Below are positions 8,166-14,989 of a stretch of DNA of 43,305 nt, piece after piece (within the stretch, counting starts at the first letter, position 1; each line of letters starts with the position of its first letter). Location: assembly GCA_944336625.1 (NCBI GenBank), contig CALVLF010000059.1, forward strand, positions 1-43,305, in the 5' to 3' direction. The notes below the pieces were generated by a model. The model did no database searches, was not told the DNA's origin, and saw only the letters and a program-made list of their open reading frames with translations. The stretch is from an uncultured Clostridia bacterium. Its GTDB lineage: Bacteria; Bacillota; Clostridia; Christensenellales; CAG-138. A program made the translations under genes and the position numbers.

Positions 8166-9188
8166 ATGAAGAAGTTTTTAGCAATCCTGATGGTTGCTGC
8201 CATGGCGCTGAGCGCAGTCGCCTGCGCCGCACCCGCTGAGGAAACCCCGGCTGCTACGGAAGCGCCCGCCGCTACCGAAGCCCCTGCCACAGACGCTACC
8301 GAAGCGCCTGAAGAGAGCGCCACCACCGAAGTCCGCAAGGTCGTTTACGCCTTCCCCGGAACGGCTGCCCGCCTCAACTACGTCAATGACGGTGGCAGCT
8401 ATGCCGGCTATGAAATCGATATCGTAAAAGAGATCGATGCCCGTCTGGACGAGATCGAGATCGAGCTGTACTGCACCGGCGAATTCTCCGCCCTGACCCC
8501 TGGCCTGGATGCCCAGAAGTTCGACATGGTGGGCTCCAACATCACCTGGACCGAAGAGCGGGCTGAAAACTATCTCTACTCTGAAGTCCCCTACATCCAT
8601 ACCCCTTACATGATGGCTGTTCGGGTTGACGAGACCGAGATCAACAGCCTGGAGGATCTGTGCGGCCGTAACGTAGTTGCCATCCCCGGCACCGCTGGCA
8701 CCCTCTTCCTGGAGGAGTTCAATGAGCAGCATCCTGATAACCCCATCAACCTGCAGTACATCGAGTCCAACGCCATTGATAACATCGCCATGCTGATCGA
8801 AGGCCGTGTAGACGCCACCTTCAGCAACGTTTCCGACTACGCCATCGCAGAAGAAGAGCGCGGCTATAAGGTAAAGCTGGTAGACGTTGACGTTTCCCAG
8901 GTTGCCCAGCAGCCCGATGGTTTCTTCCTCTTTGAGAAGGGCGACACCGAGCTCCAGCAGATGGTAGATGACTGCCTGCGGGAGATGCGGGAAGACGGCA
9001 CCCTCTCCGAGCTGTGCCTGCGCTACTTCACCATGGACTTCTCTCAGCTGGATGATTCCGTATACTTCGAAGACAGCAACACCGACGCTGCGGATGACAC
9101 TACCGACGCCGCTGCCGAGGCCACCGAAGCCCCTGAGGCTGCTGCCGAAGCTACCGAAGCTCCCGAAGCTACGGCTGCTGCTGAGTAA
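8166..9188 (+). CDS. Extracellular solute-binding lipoprotein of the ABC transporter (family 3)
   Basis: A 340-residue lipoprotein: signal peptide at residues 1-19 and a lipobox ending SAVAC with the lipidated cysteine at 20. A low-complexity ATEAP-type linker covers about 21-55. The family 3 periplasmic-binding fold follows (about 57-290), with VNDGGSYAGYEIDIVKEI near its start and FDMVGSNITWTEERA as the substrate-lobe motif. Unusually, a second ATEAP-rich acidic tail of about 35 residues closes the protein. Start and GGAGG site are clear. Codon choice is strongly biased to C/G-ending codons, as expected for a highly expressed binding protein. It is followed by a strong terminator and completes the permease-ATPase-binding protein set. 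Confidence 0.9.
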   Translation: MKKFLAILMVAAMALSAVACAAPAEETPAATEAPAATEAPATDATEAPEESATTEVRKVVYAFPGTAARLNYVNDGGSYAGYEIDIVKEIDARLDEIEIELYCTGEFSALTPGLDAQKFDMVGSNITWTEERAENYLYSEVPYIHTPYMMAVRVDETEINSLEDLCGRNVVAIPGTAGTLFLEEFNEQHPDNPINLQYIESNAIDNIAMLIEGRVDATFSNVSDYAIAEEERGYKVKLVDVDVSQVAQQPDGFFLFEKGDTELQQMVDDCLREMREDGTLSELCLRYFTMDFSQLDDSVYFEDSNTDAADDTTDAAAEATEAPEAAAEATEAPEATAAAE

Positions 9189-9203
9189 GTAAAGCAAATA
9201 CCC

Positions 9204-9257
9204 GGGGCTGGAAAGCCAGCCCCCTAAAAAAGAAGCGGCTACATAGCCGCTTCTTTT
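9204..9257 (+). terminator. Double hairpin terminator of the ABC transporter operon
   Basis: A first hairpin GGGGCTGG/CCAGCCCC (9204-9223) is followed by an 11-bp stem AAGAAGCGGCT/AGCCGCTTCTT (9230-9255) that runs into a T tract. It is a classic intrinsic terminator 15-70 bp past the stop codon. Confidence 0.9.
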
Positions 9258-9269
9258 TGCGTGGTAAAA

Positions 9270-9790
9270 AGGACGCGGGGCCGACGCTGCGCGGCTATTG
9301 CGAACTGCTCTGTCAGCTTTGCTGACTGAGGGATTGTAGCGGCTGGAGTTCTGGCCAGCGCTTTTATAGAGTTACTACGTTTACAACCCCTCAGTCATGG
9401 CCTTTTGGGCCATGACAGCTCCCCTTACACAGGGGCGCCTTTTGGGGGAGCGCGCCCCTACCCCGCAGCATAAACCACCCAACCAAAATAAGCTGACTTC
9501 ACAAGGGGGCCTTGGGAGTGGGCATCCAGCTTTTCCCCTTCACCAAAAGGCGCAAAAAAACCGCCCAGGGGGCGGCTGCGCGGAAACGGCGGCTTGCAAA
9601 AAAAACGGGCAAAAGGCGGCCCCTAGGCGCTTACATCCTTATCCCTAAAGGGGTGCATCCGCAGGAGCAAGGGGAATATGCTATGATTCCTTCTCCCTGG
9701 CCCGCCTTTATGGGGGAAGGAGCGGGAAGGCAGCCCTCGCAACAAGGGCGCAGGAAAAGCTCCCTTGGGCCTTAGCACCCACCCCAACCG
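9270..9790. repeat. Intergenic repeat mosaic, no gene
   Basis: Contains a block CTTTTATAGAGTTACTACG...CCCCTCAGTC (about 9360-9395) repeated at 17130-17165. Next is a nested inverted repeat of the CAGTC...GACAGCTCCCC type (9391-9425), a motif I recall as common in intergenic DNA of gut Clostridia. A 35-nt block at 9466-9500 is identical to 944-978. Open frames here have no recognisable product. Confidence 0.65.
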
Positions 9791-9799
9791 GCCGGAAAA

Positions 9800-10786
9800 T
9801 CAGCTGCTCTCGCCAATGACCAGCTCCGGGGAAATCATCATTCTGGAAGCCCAGGCTTTTCCGTTCATTTTATTATAGAGGGCTGTGGCAGCTTCCAGGC
9901 CCATCATTTCCAGCTTGGTATCCACGCTGGTAAGGACCCGGTTGGCCATTTTGCACTCGGCGCTGTTGCTGTAGCCTGTAATGGCAATATCCCGGGGGAT
10001 GGCCTTGCCAGCCATCTCAAAGGCCCGCATGCAGCCCAGGGCTGTAACGTCCTCTGCACAGATGACGCAGTCCACATCTTCTTTATATTGCTTCAGTATG
10101 GCCCTGCCGCATTCGATGCCGCCCTGGAAGCCCAGGGTAGACTGTATAATCCGCCCTTCCGGGTTCTCGATGCCCCATTTCCCCAGGGCATCCACAAACC
10201 CCTCGCATTTGCGCTTGGCGCTGTCCGTAGTATTGTCGTTTACGTAAACGGGCCGGCGCCGCCCCCGGGCGAAAAGATGTTCCATGCATTGCAGGATGCC
10301 TGCCCGGTCATCCACGATGATGCTGGTGACATTGGGCAGGTCGATGGAACCATTTAAAAATACGATAGGCGTCTTTGGATGATAGGAAAGGATGGCGCTG
10401 CGGGTCAGGCTGTTCATCAGATCGGAACCGATGAGGATAATGCCATCCACCTTAACCTGGGCGAAAACCCGGAAGGTGGCCGTAAGATCGCAGTCGCTGG
10501 CATTGGCGATAATGCAGCTGTAACCGTTTCGGTTCAGCTCCTGCTCAATATTGAATGCAAAGGAATTATAATGGGAAAGCCGGATATCCCGCATAACTAC
10601 GCCGGTCAGGTTCATGGAGTTATTGATCAGGCCCCGGGCTATGGAGCTGGGGATGTAATTATGCCGCTCCAGTACTGCCGTTACCCGCTTGCGGGTTTTG
10701 GGGCTGATGTTTGGTTTGTTATTGATCACCCGGGAAACCGTTGCAGTGGATACGCCCGCCTCCTTTGCAATATCATAAATATTCAT
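9800..10786 (-). CDS. LacI/GalR family transcriptional regulator
   Basis: A 328-residue repressor. Residues 1-25 (IYDIAKEAGVSTATVSRVIN) are the helix-turn-helix, followed by the hinge region (about 45-60) and a periplasmic-binding-like effector domain. The complete length and conserved TVSRVINNKP segment leave little doubt about family. Five operator-like palindromes lie within 6 kb on either side, in the promoters of the LDH2 operon, the ABC transporter, the PEP-mutase family gene, the alcohol dehydrogenase and the VOC gene; a partial site overlaps its own -10 box. It is thus the likely local regulator, but CcpA recognises similar sites, so the assignment is inferred. The effector is unknown; a sugar acid is plausible. 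Confidence 0.9.
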   Translation of the reverse strand: MNIYDIAKEAGVSTATVSRVINNKPNISPKTRKRVTAVLERHNYIPSSIARGLINNSMNLTGVVMRDIRLSHYNSFAFNIEQELNRNGYSCIIANASDCDLTATFRVFAQVKVDGIILIGSDLMNSLTRSAILSYHPKTPIVFLNGSIDLPNVTSIIVDDRAGILQCMEHLFARGRRRPVYVNDNTTDSAKRKCEGFVDALGKWGIENPEGRIIQSTLGFQGGIECGRAILKQYKEDVDCVICAEDVTALGCMRAFEMAGKAIPRDIAITGYSNSAECKMANRVLTSVDTKLEMMGLEAATALYNKMNGKAWASRMMISPELVIGESS

Positions 10787-10852
10787 TGAAACAACACCCT
10801 TTCACTATGCACGCCATGTGGAAAACCTGTTAAAAATACTCCTATATTAACA

Positions 10853-10881
10853 TGATAACGCAACCGATGGCAGTCCGTCAA
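10853..10881 (-). promoter_or_regulatory. Promoter of the lacI-type gene with a partial operator
   Basis: Minus strand TTGACG (10876-10881), 17-bp spacer, TTATCA (10853-10858). TGATAACGCAACCG (10853-10866, plus strand) has the TGATAACG half-site of the operator at 13734 but a poor second half. It overlaps the -10 box, suggesting weak autoregulation. Confidence 0.5.
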
Positions 10882-10931
10882 GAGGAAAGGGACAAAACAT
10901 AGTGATCTTTTCCAAAATTCTCCTTATTGGA

Positions 10932-10985
10932 TTGACAGGTTTTTCAATGTGAACTATACTTTTAGTGAGCATGTTAGCGGTTACA
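10932..10985 (+). promoter_or_regulatory. Promoter and operator of the PEP-mutase family gene
   Basis: TTGACA (10932-10937), 17-bp spacer, TATACT (10955-10960). The operator TGTTAGCGGTTACA lies at 10972-10985, about +5 to +18. A leader of about 160 nt follows; it contains an inverted repeat CATATCCCG/CGGGATATG (11070-11078 and 11100-11108) just before the ribosome-binding site. Confidence 0.85.
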
Positions 10986-11141
10986 TTATTTTAGAGCGAA
11001 GCGGCGTTTTCTGGCCTTTTTTCGCCGTATATTATACGAATAGTTGTATATTAATACTATTTTTCCGGGCATATCCCGTCCCCGGGGCGCCGGCCCCAGC
11101 GGGATATGGCCCCGGGGGAGTATGAAAGGAGCTTTTCCCTT

Positions 11142-12065
11142 ATGATGAAAAACCAAGTCCCTACTTTTCCGGAGCTGTTCCAGGCGGAAACAGGCGTGCT
11201 GGCCCCCTGCGTATTCGACTGCGCTTCCGCCCGGGTAGCGGAGCTGGCCGGCTTCAAGGCCATCTGCCTTTCCGGGGCGGAGCTTTCCATGGCCATGGAT
11301 GGCCTGCCGGATCTGGGTATCCTGAACCTTTCGGAGCTGGTATGGATCGTGTCCCGCATCACGGATAACTGCCCCCTGCCCCTGATTGTGGATGCGGAGG
11401 ATGGTTTCGGCAGCCCTATCAATGTATACCGCACCTGCGAGCGCCTGGCAAAGGCCGGCGCCAAGGCTATTTTGCTGGAAGATGAGGCGGAGCCCGGCTT
11501 TGCCAAAGGCGTAGTCAGCAAGAATATCATCCCCCGGGAGGAGTACTTCGCAAAGGTTAAGGCAGCCAAGGCCGCCCTGGAGGGCAGCGGCTGCATCTTT
11601 ATCGCCCGCACCAATGTGCCCCTGGAAAACGGTGGCCTGGAGGAAGCCATCGCCCGGAGCCTGGGCTCTTTGGAACAGGGGGCGGATATGACCCTGGTTA
11701 CCTCCATGAAAACCATGGAGGAAGCCCAGGCCGTGGCCGCGGCTGTGCCGGGCTATAAGATGTTCCCGGATATCAACCAGTCCGTCAAGCAGCCCACCCT
11801 CCGGGCGGCGGATCTGTATCCTTTGGGCTTCAACCTGGTCACCATGCACTTCCTTTTCAAGGGGGCTATGGTGGGCATGCTGAATTATGCTCTGCGCACC
11901 GCCAAGGAGCAGAATAACCTTTATCCCCGGGATGACGTGCGCTTCGGCGTTTCCGGCCAGAGCGGCCAGCCCTTCTATCCCGTGCAGGATTGGCTGGATT
12001 TCGAAGCGGAATTCACCGGCGTTTCCCGGAAATTCTGGGGCGATGCCCTCAAGCTGGATGAATAG
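11142..12065 (+). CDS. Isocitrate lyase/PEP mutase superfamily protein
   Basis: The start at 11142 is chosen because AAAGGAG (11125-11131) precedes it; the frame is open to 11106. The 307-residue TIM-barrel protein has the family core: SGAELSMAMDGLPD, the Mg-binding IVDAEDGFGSP, LLEDEAEPGF, IARTN and the C-terminal YPLGFNLVTM. Members cleave or rearrange C-C and C-P bonds of alpha-hydroxy acids (methylisocitrate lyase, dimethylmalate lyase, oxaloacetate decarboxylase, PEP mutase). The lyase signature KKCGH, with its catalytic cysteine, is replaced by a loop GFAKGVVSK, so true (methyl)isocitrate lyase activity is unlikely; an aldolase-like or decarboxylase reaction fits better. It is controlled by a LacI-type operator and lies next to an alcohol dehydrogenase. 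The substrate is unknown. Confidence 0.8.
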   Translation: MMKNQVPTFPELFQAETGVLAPCVFDCASARVAELAGFKAICLSGAELSMAMDGLPDLGILNLSELVWIVSRITDNCPLPLIVDAEDGFGSPINVYRTCERLAKAGAKAILLEDEAEPGFAKGVVSKNIIPREEYFAKVKAAKAALEGSGCIFIARTNVPLENGGLEEAIARSLGSLEQGADMTLVTSMKTMEEAQAVAAAVPGYKMFPDINQSVKQPTLRAADLYPLGFNLVTMHFLFKGAMVGMLNYALRTAKEQNNLYPRDDVRFGVSGQSGQPFYPVQDWLDFEAEFTGVSRKFWGDALKLDE

Positions 12066-12184
12066 GGCTCCGGTGCTGCGCGCACGGCGATAATCGCGCA
12101 CATATGCCGGTGGGTACTCTTGGGCAGTGCCCGCGCCTTTCCGTAAGAGCCGCCCAGCCCCGTAGATTATGGGGCTGGGCTTTT
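12066..12184 (+). repeat. 3'-end repeat unit ending in an intrinsic terminator
   Basis: Begins directly at the stop codon with GGTGCTGCGCGCACGG and ends in the hairpin GCCCAGCCCC/GGGGCTGGGC (12152-12180) around the loop GTAGATTAT, followed by TTTT. It probably terminates the PEP-mutase family gene. Compared with the copy at 442-470 the stem carries a compensatory A-T pair in place of G-C. Confidence 0.8.
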
Positions 12185-12228
12185 GTGAGGGCTGAAAGGA
12201 TGGTTTGCAAACATTCCGGCGGAGGGGG

Positions 12229-12326
12229 GCGGCGGCGTTTGGCGGCCCTTGGGGCCGCCAAACCAAAGGAAGGGCCGGGGCAAAGCCCCGGCCCTTCCTT
12301 TGTGTGCGCTCTGCGCACCCGCCGCC
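12229..12326. repeat. Three-hairpin intergenic module
   Basis: Three consecutive perfect hairpins. They are TTTGGCGGCCC/GGGCCGCCAAA, a 17-bp stem at 12265-12281 and 12285-12301, and GTGCGC/GCGCAC. The whole is bounded by GGCGGC/GCCGCC. Copies lie at 38239-38337 and, inverted, at 29614-29707. The 17-bp stem differs between copies at positions that change in pairs. Confidence 0.8.
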
Positions 12327-12372
12327 CCACCTTGCGGATCTCCACAAAGATTCCTTTCAGCCCCCGGCGAAA

Positions 12373-12490
12373 GCCCGGCCCCATAATCTACGGGGCCGGG
12401 CGGAGCTTAACGAAAGGCACGGGCAGGAAGGAGGGGTGCCTGCTACCGTTTGTGCGCGAATATCGCCGTCCGCGCAGGACTTGCCTCTGC
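12373..12490 (-). repeat. 3'-end repeat unit and terminator of the alcohol dehydrogenase gene
   Basis: Minus-strand copy of the repeat unit at 12066-12184. It starts within about 10 bp of the alcohol dehydrogenase stop codon and ends at the hairpin 12373-12401 with loop GTAGATTAT and exit TTTCG. The same repeat therefore serves the two convergent genes in opposite orientations, with the three-hairpin module between them. Confidence 0.75.
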
Positions 12491-12496
12491 TCTGTT

Positions 12497-13516
12497 TTAT
12501 TCTTCGGAAAAGACTACCTTCAAATAGCGGTCTGGATGAGCGGCCAGCTCCCGGACATAATCGGGCACCTGGTCCAGCCGGATAACCTTGCTGATGATGG
12601 CATTGCCATCCACCTTGCCGGTGCTGAGCAGCTCCAGCGCCTCGTCAAATTCCCCGGCGCTGGTGCGGCAGCCGTAGATATTGACCTCCTTGCGGGTAAT
12701 TACGTCGGTGGGAAGGGGGGTCTCCTTGGCAGGCCAGCCCGTAAGGCCGATGCGCCCGGCATAGCTGACCATGTCCAGGGTATTACGGATAGCGGCGTTG
12801 GCCCCGGATGCCTCTACCACTACCTCTGCCATACGCCCGCCGGTCAGGCGGGAAATCTCCGGCAGGAGATCCTGGGTGCCCAGATTAATGGTATGGCGCA
12901 CGCCCAGGCTCCGGGCAAAGGCCAGCCTTTCCTCCACCAGGTCGATGAGGATGGGTTCCGCGCCATAGGCAATGGCCGCTAGGGCCGCCAGCAGGCCGAT
13001 GGCGCCGGCGCCGTTGATGGCGATATGCTCCCCGGCCTTCAGGCCGGTGCGGTGCAGGGCATGGAGGGAAATAGTCAGAGGTTCCGCTACGGAGGCCAGG
13101 GTATAGCTCATATTATCCGGAATGGGAATGAGCATATCCGCCGGGTGCTTATACAGCTCCGCCATGCCGCCATCGGTCTGCACACCTAAAACCTTCAGGT
13201 CCGTGCAGCAGTTTGTGCGGCCCAAAGAGCAGGGATAGCAGCTGCCGCAGTAGATATAAGGGTCCACCACAACCCGGTCGCCGGCCTTCAGGCCCCGCTT
13301 GTTGGCCGGGTCGATGGAAACGATGGTGCCGGCCAGCTCATGGCCGATTACCCGGGGATAGGAAACCAGCTTATTGGTGCCCCGGAATGCGCCGATATCC
13401 GAGCCGCAGATTCCGCCGGCTACGATGCGCACCACAGCCATGCCCGGCGCATAGGCGGGCTCCGGAAGCTGGGTAATTGCGATTTCATTGGGCGCGCGCA
13501 GGAGTACAGCTTTCAT
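12497..13516 (-). CDS. Zinc-dependent medium-chain alcohol (polyol-type) dehydrogenase
   Basis: A 339-residue MDR protein. GGICGSDIGAF supplies the catalytic zinc cysteine, GHELAGTI the histidine-glutamate pair, and YCGSCYPCSLGRTNCC the four structural-zinc cysteines. The cofactor motif is INGAGAIGLLAALAA (about 168-182), with an acidic DLVEERLAF after beta-2 that favours NAD. Overall it resembles sorbitol, idonate and threonine dehydrogenases of the catabolic type. It has a GAGAGG site and lies behind a LacI-type operator, so it probably oxidises a sugar alcohol, aldonate or hydroxy acid in the same pathway as the neighbouring regulon genes. It converges on the PEP-mutase family gene. Confidence 0.85.
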   Translation of the reverse strand: MKAVLLRAPNEIAITQLPEPAYAPGMAVVRIVAGGICGSDIGAFRGTNKLVSYPRVIGHELAGTIVSIDPANKRGLKAGDRVVVDPYIYCGSCYPCSLGRTNCCTDLKVLGVQTDGGMAELYKHPADMLIPIPDNMSYTLASVAEPLTISLHALHRTGLKAGEHIAINGAGAIGLLAALAAIAYGAEPILIDLVEERLAFARSLGVRHTINLGTQDLLPEISRLTGGRMAEVVVEASGANAAIRNTLDMVSYAGRIGLTGWPAKETPLPTDVITRKEVNIYGCRTSAGEFDEALELLSTGKVDGNAIISKVIRLDQVPDYVRELAAHPDRYLKVVFSEE

Positions 13517-13568
13517 AGATAATAACCTCTCATATTGTAAACTTGCTTATGCAGAAACCTGTCGAAAA

Positions 13569-13582
13569 TGCAAGCGGTTGCA
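13569..13582 (-). promoter_or_regulatory. LacI/CcpA-type operator of the alcohol dehydrogenase gene
   Basis: TGCAAGCGGTTGCA, a near-perfect palindrome with CG core, about 55 bp upstream of the start codon. A plausible minus-strand promoter (TTGCGC, 16-bp spacer, TAAGAT) lies just upstream, within about 13593-13625, in very AT-rich DNA; alternatives such as TTATAT cannot be excluded. Confidence 0.7.
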
Positions 13583-13695
13583 TATAAATATATAATCTTA
13601 CGATAGCTATATCATAGCGCAAACTCCATAAAAAAGCAATAAAATAATAGAATAATTCCGGATTTCCCAGGATAAAACGTTGCAAATAATACCGG

Positions 13696-13747
13696 TTGAC
13701 ACCTACATCCCAGGCGGCTATAATAGTAATAAATGATAACGTTTACA
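13696..13747 (+). promoter_or_regulatory. Consensus promoter and operator of the VOC gene
   Basis: TTGACA (13696-13701), 17-bp spacer, TATAAT (13719-13724): a perfect sigma-A consensus. The operator TGATAACGTTTACA lies at 13734-13747, starting about +4. A leader of nearly 200 nt precedes the gene, with no gene or clear structure in it. Confidence 0.9.
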
Positions 13748-13942
13748 TCGAATTTATCCGTGCTACCCCTTTATTTTTTTCCAGCAACCATAGCGGCTGC
13801 ACCGGCCGCATCCGCCCTTTTCTCCGGTATAACCCAAAAGGGCAGCGCTGTTTTCCTGTGATAAAATCAAAGCTTCAGCGGCCCTGCAAACCGCGCCGCC
13901 GCTGTGATCAACATAATTCTTATTTTTAAGGAGAGCAAAACA

Positions 13943-14326
13943 ATGAGCGCAAACGATTTCAACTTCTCTTTAGGCCATATCGGGATCTGGCATGATAAGG
14001 ACGGCGAAGCCGAGCGCACGGCCAAGCTGATGGTAGATCTGTTCGGCTTTGATTCCGAAGAGATCCCCTGGGGCTGGCACCTGGATAATAACCACTTCGA
14101 GATCATCAAAAAGCCCGGCCGGGGCACCCGGGGCCATTTCTCCATCCTCTGCGATGATATCGTAGCGGCTAAGAAATACCTGGAAGAGGAAAAGGGCGTC
14201 GTTTTTGATGAGGATACCTGCGCCTATACCAAGGATGGCCAGCTCTGGAAGGTATTTGCCCATGACGAAATCTCCGGCTTTGCCTGGCACCTGGCCCAGC
14301 GGGGCAAGGCTTCCAACGGCCATTAA
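13943..14326 (+). CDS. Small VOC-fold protein resembling the C-terminal domain of KDPG-aldolase fusions
   Basis: The start at 13943 (MSANDFNFSLGH) follows AAGGAG; the frame is open to 13904. The 127-residue product has the VOC layout: LGHIGIWH at the start, MVDLFGF, a central NHFEIIKK with GTRGHFSI, and a final GFAWHLAQ. I recall the same arrangement (HIGI, FEVMK-like, GHIAI-like, GFAVHL-like) from the domain fused to the C-terminus of some bacterial 2-keto-3-deoxy-6-phosphogluconate aldolases. Here it stands alone under a perfect promoter with a LacI-type operator, so it is probably strongly induced. A role as isomerase, epimerase or accessory in sugar-acid catabolism is inferred; it could also be an unrelated glyoxalase-like enzyme. 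Confidence 0.65.
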   Translation: MSANDFNFSLGHIGIWHDKDGEAERTAKLMVDLFGFDSEEIPWGWHLDNNHFEIIKKPGRGTRGHFSILCDDIVAAKKYLEEEKGVVFDEDTCAYTKDGQLWKVFAHDEISGFAWHLAQRGKASNGH

Positions 14327-14341
14327 TCCTAAATCCGGTTT

Positions 14342-14404
14342 GGGCGGGCTTCCCTCGCTTGGCCTGCCCATATTTTTTGGCCCTGCCTTTGGCAGGGCCT
14401 TTTA
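14342..14404 (+). terminator. Tandem intrinsic terminators after the VOC gene
   Basis: Hairpin one: GGGCGGGC/GCCTGCCC (14342-14369) with tail TATTTTTT. Hairpin two: GGCCCTGCC/GGCAGGGCC (14379-14399) with tail TTTTA. The first tail directly precedes the second stem. Confidence 0.8.
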
Positions 14405-14432
14405 TATGTTTCCTCCATGGGGCAGCAGGGGG

Positions 14433-14909
14433 CTATAGGCCCGGCCGCCGCTTCTCCAGGCGCACCAGGCCCGCTTCATCCGGCTTCAGGGACCCTTCCG
14501 CCGGGGCATAGCCCAGGCCCAGGTAAAAGGGCAGTGCGGTGATGGAAGCGGCAGCCTCTATGCAGCGGGCCTTCCGGCCATATGTATCCCCTTCCAGGGC
14601 CTCCAGAATGGCCCGGCCCACTCCCCGGCCCTGATATTCCGGCAGAACGAAAAGGTGATACAGGCCGTATTCCTCCGCCCGGCCCTCTAGGGGGCCTATG
14701 CCTCCGGTGCCGATGAGCCGGCCCCCCTCCCAAGCCCCGTAAAAATGGGTGCCAGCGGCCCGTGCCGCAATATCCTGGGGCTGTAGCCGCTGAATCAGGC
14801 TTTCGATATATTCCTCTGTATAATCCCGTATGTTTACCTCCCGCAGGGTGCGGGCTATGAGGGCCGCGGCCTCCCCGGCATCCTCCGGGCGGAAGGGGCG
14901 TATATCCAT
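14433..14909 (-). CDS. GNAT family N-acetyltransferase
   Basis: The start at 14909 (MDIRPFRPED) is chosen for the AAAAGGAGG upstream; the frame is open to 14981. The 158-residue protein has the GNAT core: an N-terminal IRPFRPEDAGEAAALI, a beta-strand LFVLPEYQGRGVGRAILEALE with the acetyl-CoA P-loop QGRGVG (about 110-115), and a C-terminal FYLGLGYAP. The acceptor is unknown. It lies on the minus strand downstream of pckA but is separated from it by a strong hairpin, so it is likely expressed apart. Confidence 0.8.
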   Translation of the reverse strand: MDIRPFRPEDAGEAAALIARTLREVNIRDYTEEYIESLIQRLQPQDIAARAAGTHFYGAWEGGRLIGTGGIGPLEGRAEEYGLYHLFVLPEYQGRGVGRAILEALEGDTYGRKARCIEAAASITALPFYLGLGYAPAEGSLKPDEAGLVRLEKRRPGL

Positions 14910-14933
14910 AATATCCTCCTTTTCTTCAGGGCG

Positions 14934-14967
14934 GAAAAAGCGCCCGGAGGCCGTGGAGCCTCCGGGC
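14934..14967 (-). terminator. Intrinsic terminator of pckA
   Basis: Ten-base perfect arms (plus-strand 14942-14951 and 14958-14967, GCCCGGAGGC type) with a 6-nt loop; on the minus strand the stem is followed by GCTTTTT. It lies 23 bp past the pckA stop and before the GNAT start. Confidence 0.85.
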
Positions 14968-14989
14968 GGGATGTTTATCAAGGGGGAAG

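Noticed and set aside
9800-10786. Naming the LacI-type regulator as CcpA
   Set aside because: CcpA is usually encoded elsewhere and the neighbouring operators suggest a local regulator, but binding overlap cannot be excluded from sequence.
10986-11141. Riboswitch in the PEP-mutase gene leader
   Set aside because: The leader has one strong hairpin but no conserved core of a riboswitch class I know, and no terminator.
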